This document shows positions 1-7,703 of a DNA stretch of 64,000 bases, piece after piece (the first letter of the stretch is position 1; the number at the start of each line of letters is the position of its first letter). Under the pieces are notes generated by a model. The model was given only the letters and a program-made list of their open reading frames with translations, searched no databases and was not told the origin of the DNA. This DNA is from Glaciecola sp. KUL10 (GTDB lineage: Bacteria > Pseudomonadota > Gammaproteobacteria > Enterobacterales > Alteromonadaceae). Where the stretch lies: positions 248,001 to 312,000 of the forward strand of contig NZ_BGNG01000005.1 in assembly GCF_003203515.1 (NCBI RefSeq), written 5' to 3'. Both the position numbers and the translations under genes were made by a program.

Positions 1-1054
1 GACCGTTTTCAGCAAGAGACACATTACACCCCCAACCTTCTAGTAACTTAGTAGCGACCATTTGATTGATTGTATTATCTTCTACCAACAAGATACGTAA
101 AGTATCGACAGGGTTATCAACAGATGGGTCAACTGTATCTGTGTACAATTCAATCTCGTCGGCGGTTTGCAAAGACAGGTCAACATAAAAGCAACTGCCT
201 TTACCCAGTTCACTTGTCACGTTTATCTTGCCACCAAACATACTGACGAGTTGTTTAGTAATACTCATTCCTAAACCTGTACCACCAAACTCTCTGGTAA
301 TTGAGGTGTCGGCCTGTTCAAACGCAGCAAAAATTGATTCTAGATTAGCTTCACTTATGCCAATCCCGGTGTCACTTACCGATATTCGATAAACATCTTC
401 AAAGGCATTGAAAGAAAGGCTCACACTACCTTTATCAGTAAATTTAAGCGCATTTGACAGCAGGTTTGAAATAATCTGAGTCAGTCGAAGCGAATCAACC
501 ATTAAAAAGTCGGGGATGCGATCATCGACATGTACCTCAAAAGCAATCCCTTTTTGTTTTGCCTGAAGTTCAAAAGGCGCACATAAGGTTTTTACATATG
601 GACGAATATTAAGGGCAGCAAATTCAAGGGTGATTTTATTGGCTTCGATTTTAGAAAAGTCCAAAATATCATTGATAACACCGAGCAGATGCTTACCTGA
701 CGCTTCAGCAACGGCTACTAGTTCGCTTTGTTGCTCGTTTAACGATTGCTCTGACAGCAGGGCCATAACGCCTAGCACTCCATTGAGCGGCGTACGCAAC
801 TCATGACTCATATTGGCAATGAAATCAGTTTTAACTTGCAGAGCATATAGCGCTTCATCGCGTGCTTGTTGCATTTCGATCGTGCGCTTTGCAACGAGTT
901 TTTCTAAACTCTGGCTCAACGCTTCTAACTCCATGTGCTTAGCAAACAGCTCACGGCTTTTATCCTCGAGTAGTCTTTCAGCCTCCTGCCTTGCCTTGCG
1001 TTCACGCTCTAATCGTCTAATTAAGCGCGCTGGGTCAGTAGATGCGTGATTCAA
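1..1054 (-). CDS. H-NOX-associated hybrid sensor histidine kinase (partial, 3' end beyond left edge)
   Basis: Reading the minus strand leftward from a TTG start at 1054 gives a soluble protein with no membrane segment. Residues ~10-60 are a charged helical, coiled-coil-like region. The HisKA H-box MSHELRTPLNG follows (near 780-812), then the HATPase motifs DTGIGIS and GGTGLGM, and finally the start of a receiver domain (ILLVEDNTINQMVATKLL) that is cut by the window edge. The TTG start is preceded by AAAGG at good distance; the nearby ATG at 1059 hits a stop after seven codons. The gene lies 57 bp downstream of the H-NOX gene on the same strand, which is the arrangement of NO-responsive H-NOX/HahK (HnoK) pairs known from Shewanella and Vibrio. 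Inference: NO-bound H-NOX controls its autophosphorylation. A second receiver or Hpt domain could lie outside the window. Confidence 0.88.
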   Translation of the reverse strand, partial: MNHASTDPARLIRRLERERKARQEAERLLEDKSRELFAKHMELEALSQSLEKLVAKRTIEMQQARDEALYALQVKTDFIANMSHELRTPLNGVLGVMALLSEQSLNEQQSELVAVAEASGKHLLGVINDILDFSKIEANKITLEFAALNIRPYVKTLCAPFELQAKQKGIAFEVHVDDRIPDFLMVDSLRLTQIISNLLSNALKFTDKGSVSLSFNAFEDVYRISVSDTGIGISEANLESIFAAFEQADTSITREFGGTGLGMSITKQLVSMFGGKINVTSELGKGSCFYVDLSLQTADEIELYTDTVDPSVDNPVDTLRILLVEDNTINQMVATKLLEGWGCNVSLAENG

Positions 1055-1111
1055 ACATGATACCTTTTTGAAATAAGTGGTTTATGATGCTTGCCTTCTC
1101 AATGCTAAACG

Positions 1112-1660
1112 TTAGGCACTGGTCAATCTAAAAATAGCATGATGAATGTCGCCTTCTACCCAGTCTTCACGATCAATATTAAAAGTCTCGCCAAAGTAAG
1201 CGGAAGTGCTTTCAATTAATCCCAATGCCAGGTCGGCAAAACCGCGTGTCGATTGATAGTGCAAAGCAAAGTGTTCGGTAGGTGATTCAACATGTTCAAA
1301 ACTAAATACGGGTAGCTCAGCATCGGGGTATAATTTGCGTACTTCCACATGAATATGATTGTCAATCGCTTCTAAAAATTTAATCGTGCTACCGGCTTCT
1401 ATAAAAAACGAAGTAAATTTTTCGCTAAAGACCTTTCCCATGTGTAATCCAAAAGCGTGAACAAGCGCGGGGACGGGGGTGTCGCAGAGTTTGCTCAACT
1501 CGACTACCATATCTACCAGCTCTTGATGGTCGTAGGTTCCCACAGCGGTGTAGGCCCCTTCTGATTTAGGCTGAACAGCATCCAATATATCGTCGAACAT
1601 GTCTTCACCAAACTGGCTCTCGACCATACTCACAAATTCAGTAAACACTATTCCTTTCAT
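1112..1660 (-). CDS. H-NOX heme nitric-oxide-binding sensor protein
   Basis: The 182-residue length fits a stand-alone bacterial H-NOX (HNOB) domain. The porphyrin-contact signature YxSxR is present as YQSTR at residues 135-139, and H104 in the segment IHVEV aligns with the proximal heme-ligating histidine. Such proteins bind heme and sense NO, and in facultative gammaproteobacteria they regulate a cognate histidine kinase encoded next door, as here. The ATG is preceded by AGGGTGATCT, a good ribosome binding site. The gene is divergent from a c-di-GMP phosphodiesterase gene at 2004, which fits the known link between H-NOX signalling and biofilm control. Family assignment is firm; the downstream output is inference. 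Confidence 0.95.
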   Translation of the reverse strand: MKGIVFTEFVSMVESQFGEDMFDDILDAVQPKSEGAYTAVGTYDHQELVDMVVELSKLCDTPVPALVHAFGLHMGKVFSEKFTSFFIEAGSTIKFLEAIDNHIHVEVRKLYPDAELPVFSFEHVESPTEHFALHYQSTRGFADLALGLIESTSAYFGETFNIDREDWVEGDIHHAIFRLTSA

Positions 1661-2003
1661 AGATCACCCTAGTTAATTTTGATAAAACAAAGGGGCGCGA
1701 CGCTTTTGCCATGCCCAATAACTTCATATCGACAAAACTTTCACTACCCATAACAAAAAACAATAAAAAAGAACTAAGCCACAAAAAAAGGTGGCCTCAT
1801 TGCCTCTCCAAAACCTTTGAATACCCAAGGTAACGTGCCTTTGATGTCAGTATTTTTTACACCGTTTAAATTAACATCATTCTTTAGTACTATCTACCAT
1901 TGTGAAAAATAAGCTTCAAATTCCTTTTTTTAATCAGGTTTTTACGAAGGTATCCGATAAGAATAAATCAACGATTCTTCGTTAACGTTTTAAGGGTCCT
2001 TAC
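1661..2003. other. Divergent intergenic region between H-NOX and GGDEF/EAL genes
   Basis: 343 bp without a credible gene. It must carry the promoters of both divergent genes. A small hairpin-capable segment (GCCAC, A-run, GTGGC) lies near 1778-1796. No clear FNR- or NsrR-type palindrome was recognised by eye. Confidence 0.5.
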
Positions 2004-4334
2004 TTGCAACAAACTTCGTTAAAGAAAAAAATATTCAGATTAGTCGTCGGGGTGGTTTCGATCACATCGCTGCTGATCTTAATGGTTGCACTTCGGAGTA
2101 TTGCTGAACATGCGCAGCAACAGCAGTCTCAAGACCTAAATACTGCAAAAATGGTGTTAACAAGGGTCATCGATGACCGTAAAGAGTTGTTGCTTACCTC
2201 AGCAAATGTACTTACCGATGATTGGCCTTTCAAATCAGCGGTCGCGCGCGACGATGTTGCCACGCTTAAAAGCGTGCTAGGTAACCACGGGCGGCGTATT
2301 GGCGCAGATTTAATCAGTATACTGAGTTTACAAGGTGAGCCGATTGTGACGGTGCCTGATCCCTCGGCCTACGAAGACAAAAACGAATTAGATTTAAGAG
2401 AGCTTGCACAACAAACACTTCAGTCGGGCACGACTTCTGGGATAGTGTCGAGTCACGGCAAGTTGTTCCAGCTTTTATTCGTGACGGTAGATGCCCCCTC
2501 ACCTGTTGCCATTGCAGTGTTAGGGTTTGAAGTGAATCAAGCCTTAATCAAAAATTTAGAAGCGATCTCACAACTTGATATACGTGTGAAAGTCGAATCA
2601 AAAGACTCTGACCCCTTTTCAGTAGCGAGTAAAGAAATCCCAAGTACAGCAACCGTCGTTAACGTCAGTCAAGGCGACAGTATAGAGTGGTTAAGCTTTT
2701 TATTATGGGACAGAAATAAACTGATCGAGAGTGACTTTTCGTTTGTACAGCGTGACGACTTAGATGTGCGTATCGTGCTATCCACCACCGTAGAACGTTT
2801 GTTTTCAAGTTTTTTAAGTTTGATATTCAACATCACATTAATTGCTATCTTCGCGCTGGTGGCTGCTATCGCATTAACTGCGGTTATTTCACGTCAAATG
2901 ACGCGCCCTATTGAAAAGCTAACTCAAGTTGCCACCAACATAGCAAAAGGTGACTACCATGAAGAAATGGTTATCGATAGCAGAAGCCAAGAATTAACGG
3001 TATTGGCGAATAGCTTTAAAACCATGCAAATCAACATTCGAGAGCGAGAGCAAAAAATCATACACCAAGCTCAACATGACGATCTCACGTGTTTGTTCAA
3101 TCGCAATCATATCGAAACTAAACTTAGTGATAAATTTGCAGGAAAAGAGTGCTTCCAAGCAGTTGGCATAAATATCTTTGGCTTTCGTGACATAAATGAC
3201 ACCTTTGGTTATCACAATGGCGATTTATGTCTACGTGAACTTGCCGATAGAGTCAGTGATTTAGGCGGCCTCGCGGCTAGACTAACAGGGGGAGAGTTGA
3301 TTTGGATCCCCAATACACCGGTGAGTGAATCCGAACTAACCCTAATTAGAGATAATCTTGAAAAAGAGATATTTGTCGATGGGTTAAGCATTCCTATGCG
3401 CGTATCTATCGGTGTGATCGAATGCCCTTCTGATACCCATAACGCAGAAGATCTGTTTAGGCGGATGAATATTGTGTTAGATGAAGCACAAAACACTGAT
3501 GAAAAACTGCTCCGCTTTGACCCAAGCTTTGAAAGTAGTTACTTAAGGCGCTTGTCGATTATTACTGAACTTAAAAAGGCTTTGTCGACAAACCAGCATG
3601 AATTACAGTTGTTTTACCAACCTAAAATGGAGCTTAGCAGCGATAAAATACTAGGTGTTGAAGCACTGATAAGATGGCAAAACGACAATTTAGGGTTCAT
3701 TTCACCAGAAGATTTTATCGCCATTGCCGAACAGGCTGGCTTTATAAATAAAATCACTGAATGGGTTTATCAACAAGCGGTCAAAGATGTGCGCATATTC
3801 AGAGAAAAAGGTGTGGACGTTGTCGTCGCCATTAATATCTCGGCGCAAGATGTGATGAACCCCGAACAACTTACAATGATTAACAGTTTGCTTGAAAGTA
3901 ATGGGCTGCCTGCGCAAGCATTGTCATTCGAATTGACCGAAGGGGATTTGGTCAAAGACCCAGAGCAAGCGCTTCAACACTTAGGTTATTTGCGTGCATC
4001 CGGCTTTAGCATTGCCATTGATGATTTTGGAACAGGCTATTCGTCTCTAGCTTACTTGACGCAACTTCCCATTAACGTGCTTAAAATCGATAAAAGCTTT
4101 GTACTTAACTTAGACACTTCGAAAGATGACCAAACAATTGTTAAAACCGTTATCAAGCTAGCCCATAGCTTTGGTATGGAAGTTGTCGCAGAAGGGGTAG
4201 AAAATGAAGCTTCGTTAGCATTGCTCAAAGAATGGGGATGTGAATGGGCTCAGGGTTATTTCATTTGTCGCCCTATTGCTGCACCAGACCTGATCCAGTG
4301 GTACAAGGAGCGAAACAACTCACTTGCAAGTTGA
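2004..4334 (+). CDS. Membrane-bound GGDEF/EAL protein, probable c-di-GMP phosphodiesterase
   Basis: 776 residues. There is an N-terminal membrane helix (~10-30), a periplasmic sensor region to ~265, a second helix (~270-295), a HAMP segment (RQMTRPIEKLTQVA), a GGDEF domain and a C-terminal EAL domain. The GGDEF signature is degenerate (TGGEL in RLTGGELIWI), so diguanylate cyclase activity is unlikely. The EAL domain keeps the catalytic set: VEALIRW, NISAQD, ELTEGD, DDFGTGYSSL, LKIDKSF and VVAEGVE. It should therefore hydrolyse c-di-GMP at the inner membrane in response to a periplasmic cue, with the GGDEF half perhaps a GTP-binding regulatory domain. The start is TTG (CTTACTTGCAACAA), with AAGGGT upstream. 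It is divergent from the H-NOX/kinase genes. Confidence 0.92.
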   Translation: MQQTSLKKKIFRLVVGVVSITSLLILMVALRSIAEHAQQQQSQDLNTAKMVLTRVIDDRKELLLTSANVLTDDWPFKSAVARDDVATLKSVLGNHGRRIGADLISILSLQGEPIVTVPDPSAYEDKNELDLRELAQQTLQSGTTSGIVSSHGKLFQLLFVTVDAPSPVAIAVLGFEVNQALIKNLEAISQLDIRVKVESKDSDPFSVASKEIPSTATVVNVSQGDSIEWLSFLLWDRNKLIESDFSFVQRDDLDVRIVLSTTVERLFSSFLSLIFNITLIAIFALVAAIALTAVISRQMTRPIEKLTQVATNIAKGDYHEEMVIDSRSQELTVLANSFKTMQINIREREQKIIHQAQHDDLTCLFNRNHIETKLSDKFAGKECFQAVGINIFGFRDINDTFGYHNGDLCLRELADRVSDLGGLAARLTGGELIWIPNTPVSESELTLIRDNLEKEIFVDGLSIPMRVSIGVIECPSDTHNAEDLFRRMNIVLDEAQNTDEKLLRFDPSFESSYLRRLSIITELKKALSTNQHELQLFYQPKMELSSDKILGVEALIRWQNDNLGFISPEDFIAIAEQAGFINKITEWVYQQAVKDVRIFREKGVDVVVAINISAQDVMNPEQLTMINSLLESNGLPAQALSFELTEGDLVKDPEQALQHLGYLRASGFSIAIDDFGTGYSSLAYLTQLPINVLKIDKSFVLNLDTSKDDQTIVKTVIKLAHSFGMEVVAEGVENEASLALLKEWGCEWAQGYFICRPIAAPDLIQWYKERNNSLAS

Positions 4335-4397
4335 GTAAAAAAGTGACTATAGTGTTCATAAATCAATCAGATTTATACACAGAAAAAGGAAAGTCTA

Positions 4398-4742
4398 ATG
4401 TCACTCAAAGACGCGTTTGTTTCACTCAAAAAAGGCATAGCCGATATTTCAAGTGTCGAAGTTCAAACTTTCACTGGTGATTTAAGCACAGTCATCACAG
4501 ACAGCAACGGAGAATCAGTCCTTGACTGGGAAAACCTTCTCCAAAACGCAAAATCAGATACACAAGGCAGCATTACCCTAATGGCATCGTCAAAGTATGA
4601 TTTTGATGGTGATGCTCAGCTGCTAATCAATCCCGCAATTACCCCCGATATGCGCGAAGCTCATGATGCTGCGGTTTCAGCAGGCTTAGAAGTAAGACAA
4701 GGCTTAGTGGATGCCTTTTACGACCTGATCGATGTCAGCTGA
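4398..4742 (+). CDS. Conserved-looking 114-residue protein of unknown function
   Basis: I do not recognise this family. The ATG start has GGAAAG upstream. The protein is acidic and soluble, with no signal peptide and no membrane segment. The N-terminal half looks beta-rich (SVEVQTFTGDLST) and the C-terminal half is helical with several Asp/Glu residues. Its last 11 bases overlap the start of the next gene, which indicates translational coupling and a shared function. The pair follows the c-di-GMP phosphodiesterase by 63 bp on the same strand and could be cotranscribed with it. A small acidic partner of a larger basic protein could be a chaperone or immunity protein, but this is speculation. 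Confidence 0.75.
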   Translation: MSLKDAFVSLKKGIADISSVEVQTFTGDLSTVITDSNGESVLDWENLLQNAKSDTQGSITLMASSKYDFDGDAQLLINPAITPDMREAHDAAVSAGLEVRQGLVDAFYDLIDVS

Positions 4743-6261
4743 TATTAGCCAGAACGAAGCGATTGAGTTGATCGACAGCTTGATCGTTTCACCTGGTAGT
4801 CTGGCCATTGAACCTAGACAGCCTCTTAGGCAAACGGTTACAACAAGCGATTCATCAAAAGGGGACGATGAGGCAACTAGTGACGGCGTGGATAACTTGT
4901 TTGCACGTAACAAAAGCGTGCGCACTTACTTGCATCTACTCGGTTACTTGCGCAAAGACAATAGCGATCCCCATTTAACTCGCCCTTTAAAACGCGCACT
5001 TCGAAAATTTCAAGAAGAAGCTGGATTACTTGTTGATGAATGGGTTGGCAAGAAGACATGGCTTGCGCTGCAAACCTTGGTGAGCTTTGAGGCAGGCGAT
5101 CGCATCGATTTATGGGTAGGTAAAGACGAGAAGCAAGCCGCAATGAACCGCGCAATAAATCTGCGTTTACACGTACTAGGTTTTTTAGACAAACGCCAGT
5201 TTGCAAGTACCCAAAGCACTAACCAAGCACTTGAGACGTTTTACCAGCATGCTTTAAAAGTGGGCCAAGTGAGTCAGTTTAGGCCAAACGCTCAAACTGG
5301 CTGGCTAAGGCATAAAAAATTGATCCGCGCGTTGTTTGATGCACAAGGGATACTCACTTCAACATCTCGCTACCAAGTTGAGAAAAGCGTTACCTTACCT
5401 GTATCAATTAATCTAGCCAAAATAGAATTATTTTTACTGGGTTATGATGTGCAGCCTACACGCTCAAGAACCTATAAAATGAGTACAGCAGACGTAAATC
5501 GTTTTGCTTTTTTCAGGCGCAACCCTGCCAGTGTATCTTCCACTAAAGCCAATCAATATAAACTGTATGAAGCCATGCAAAATTTTGCGCAAAGCCAAGG
5601 AGTCTCAACGATTAGAAGTGCCAGCACTAGCCGAAAAGTAGACTATCAATTTATTGCTCAATTAGCCGCGCTTCACCATCAAAATGAATTAAGCCAAACG
5701 CAGCAAGCTAAACAAGTATTATTAAAAATTAGTGAGTCTAAAGACGCTAATACACACAATAAAATTTGGGAACACATTAACAGTATTGGAGGCAGAATTT
5801 TCGACGGTGTAAAACGCGTAATAAAATGGTTTGCGTCAATCGTTAACAGCACAATCAAGGATACCAGCGAAACGCTCAAAAACATTGCTAGGCTCACACA
5901 CATGCTCGCCAGTGATGGCCTTAAAGTCATCAAAGACTCGGCAAAACAAATAAAACGAGGCGTTCAATTTTTAAAACGAAGCCCCGTGCAAGGTAGTAGC
6001 GCTGATGATTGGTACACAATGCGCAGTAAAAACTGTGACTATGTCGTTTTAATAAATCATCAAGCCAGTGCCAACGTCATTGATAAAAAAACACGATATT
6101 TTCGCAAGCAACTATCCGATTTCAAGTTGGCCATGCAAAATGTTCGCAAAGTGATAAAAGGCCTAAAAATCGCGATTAGTTTTTTGAAGTTTAGTATTGG
6201 CTTGGGCACAGGCGTCAAGGGTTTTGCTGCGCTGTTGGGTTTAGTGCGCGTTTTTATTTGA
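4732..6261 (+). CDS. Large protein with peptidoglycan-binding-like repeats and hydrophobic C-terminus
   Basis: 509 residues with no signal peptide. Residues ~60-118 resemble a PG_binding_1 domain (RTYLHLLGYL ... ALRKFQEEAGLLVDEWVGKKTWLALQ). Two weaker repeats begin near residues 140 (LRLHVLGFLDK) and 228 (IELFLLGYDV). Residues ~350-425 form long amphipathic helices rich in Lys, Ile and Val. The last ~30 residues (LKIAISFLKFSIGLGTGVKG onward) are hydrophobic enough to insert in a membrane. The gene overlaps the upstream 114-residue gene by 11 bp. Peptidoglycan-binding repeats without an export signal, plus a membrane-active-looking tail, recall effectors delivered by other secretion machines. 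No catalytic motif was found, so the function is unknown. Confidence 0.8.
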   Translation: MSADISQNEAIELIDSLIVSPGSLAIEPRQPLRQTVTTSDSSKGDDEATSDGVDNLFARNKSVRTYLHLLGYLRKDNSDPHLTRPLKRALRKFQEEAGLLVDEWVGKKTWLALQTLVSFEAGDRIDLWVGKDEKQAAMNRAINLRLHVLGFLDKRQFASTQSTNQALETFYQHALKVGQVSQFRPNAQTGWLRHKKLIRALFDAQGILTSTSRYQVEKSVTLPVSINLAKIELFLLGYDVQPTRSRTYKMSTADVNRFAFFRRNPASVSSTKANQYKLYEAMQNFAQSQGVSTIRSASTSRKVDYQFIAQLAALHHQNELSQTQQAKQVLLKISESKDANTHNKIWEHINSIGGRIFDGVKRVIKWFASIVNSTIKDTSETLKNIARLTHMLASDGLKVIKDSAKQIKRGVQFLKRSPVQGSSADDWYTMRSKNCDYVVLINHQASANVIDKKTRYFRKQLSDFKLAMQNVRKVIKGLKIAISFLKFSIGLGTGVKGFAALLGLVRVFI

Positions 6262-6426
6262 AGTAACCGTAACTGTGTCGATGTTGGCACTATTCAACTT
6301 AGTTTTATGCTTCAATTCTTTAGGCTTCAAATTAAGAAAACACAAGCATAATACTAAATAATTACCCACCGCCTCAGGCTGTAAAAAAACCCGACAAAAA
6401 TAATAAATAAGGGTTATAAACCCCTG

Positions 6427-6467
6427 AAAAAAAGGCTTTACTCGGACGTTGAAGCATCCTGAAAGCC
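6427..6467 (-). terminator. Probable rho-independent terminator of the uronate epimerase gene
   Basis: On the minus strand, GGCTTT (6467-6462) pairs with AAAGCC (6439-6434) and is followed by a run of seven T (A-run at 6427-6433). It lies just past the epimerase stop. The stem is short, so this is moderate evidence. Confidence 0.5.
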
Positions 6468-6507
6468 CTTTAAATCGATATTAATATATAAAATACAATG
6501 AATGGCG

Positions 6508-7527
6508 CTATGCTTCGCCATAAAAGTCTTTGTACCAATCAACAAAGGCTTTAATTCCCTCGTCTAAAGACACAGAAGGACGATACCCAACATCATTTAC
6601 CAAGGCCTCTACATCAGCAAAGGTCGCTTCTACGTCACCGGGCTGCATCGGCAACATGTTTTTTTCAGCAGTTTTACCCAAAGCTTTTTCAATCGTTTCA
6701 ATAAAAGTCAACAAATGCACAGGCGTTTGCGCACCAATGTTATAAACACGCCAGGGCGCTTTACTAGAACTTGGAGAAGGCGTTTTACCATCCCAATCAG
6801 CATTAGGCTGCGCAATATGCATAGTAGCAGCAATTACGCCCTGCACAATGTCATCAATGTAAGTAAAGTCACGACGATGATTACCATAGTTGTACACATC
6901 AATCGCCCTGCCCTCACTGATCGCCTTAGTAAACTTAAACGGCGCCATATCAGGACGTCCCCAAGGGCCATAAACTGTGAAGAACCTAAGCCCAGTAGTA
7001 GGCAGCCCATAAAGATGACTATAAGTATGCGCCATCAACTCATTCGCTTTTTTGCTAGCCGCATACAACGACACAGGATGATCAACGTTATCATCAACCG
7101 AAAACGGCATCGCCTCATTCGCACCATAAACCGAACTAGATGACGCATAAACAAGGTGCTCAACCTTATGATGACGACAACCTTCAAGAATATTCATAAA
7201 ACCAAGGATATTCGCATCAATATAAGCATGAGGGTTTTCAATCGAGTAACGTACACCCGCCTGAGCAGCTAAATGAATAACACGATCGAACTTATGCTCT
7301 GCAAACAAAGCTTCCATAGCAGCACGATCGGCGATATCCATTTTGATAAAGCTGAAGTTTGCTGCATTTTCGTGTTCGTTAATCCAGTCGATACGCGCGT
7401 GTTTAAGGCTGGTATCGTAGTAGTCGTTGATGTTGTCTATGCCGATCACTTGGATGTTTTGGTCGAGGAGTTGTCGGGCGGTGTGGGCGCCGATAAAGCC
7501 GGCGGTGCCGGTGGTTAGGATTTTCAT
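6508..7527 (-). CDS. NAD-dependent uronate epimerase (UDP-glucuronate epimerase family)
   Basis: 339-residue short-chain dehydrogenase/reductase of the extended epimerase class. The Rossmann motif GTAGFIGAH (G7, G10, G13) is N-terminal. The catalytic pair is Y156 and K160 in SLYAASKK, with SSSS near residue 131. The pattern [12 protein letters not shown] after the first strand and the signature [17 protein letters not shown] are typical of CapI/WbpP-like UDP-glucuronate 4-epimerases, which make UDP-galacturonate. The enzyme would supply an acidic sugar nucleotide in the cytosol for the adjacent polysaccharide cluster. It is transcribed away from the rest of that cluster with its own probable terminator. 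The exact uronic acid product cannot be told from the sequence. Confidence 0.9.
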   Translation of the reverse strand: MKILTTGTAGFIGAHTARQLLDQNIQVIGIDNINDYYDTSLKHARIDWINEHENAANFSFIKMDIADRAAMEALFAEHKFDRVIHLAAQAGVRYSIENPHAYIDANILGFMNILEGCRHHKVEHLVYASSSSVYGANEAMPFSVDDNVDHPVSLYAASKKANELMAHTYSHLYGLPTTGLRFFTVYGPWGRPDMAPFKFTKAISEGRAIDVYNYGNHRRDFTYIDDIVQGVIAATMHIAQPNADWDGKTPSPSSSKAPWRVYNIGAQTPVHLLTFIETIEKALGKTAEKNMLPMQPGDVEATFADVEALVNDVGYRPSVSLDEGIKAFVDWYKDFYGEA

Positions 7528-7703
7528 TAAGCTATTTCCAATTAATGTTGAAGTTCAACAAAATACGGGGCTTTTAGATGACGAAAGTTTATCACAAAAT
7601 TTATTTCAAATACCTTTGTATCATTTTGCCCCCTCTTACACATTACAAAATAAAACTATTCTTCGACTCACCAGTTGATTTTAATTTTTTTTGAGTTGTA
7701 AAA

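Noticed and set aside
813-1049. 78-residue plus-strand open frame
   Set aside because: It is antisense to the hybrid histidine kinase, whose HisKA motifs read clearly on the minus strand.
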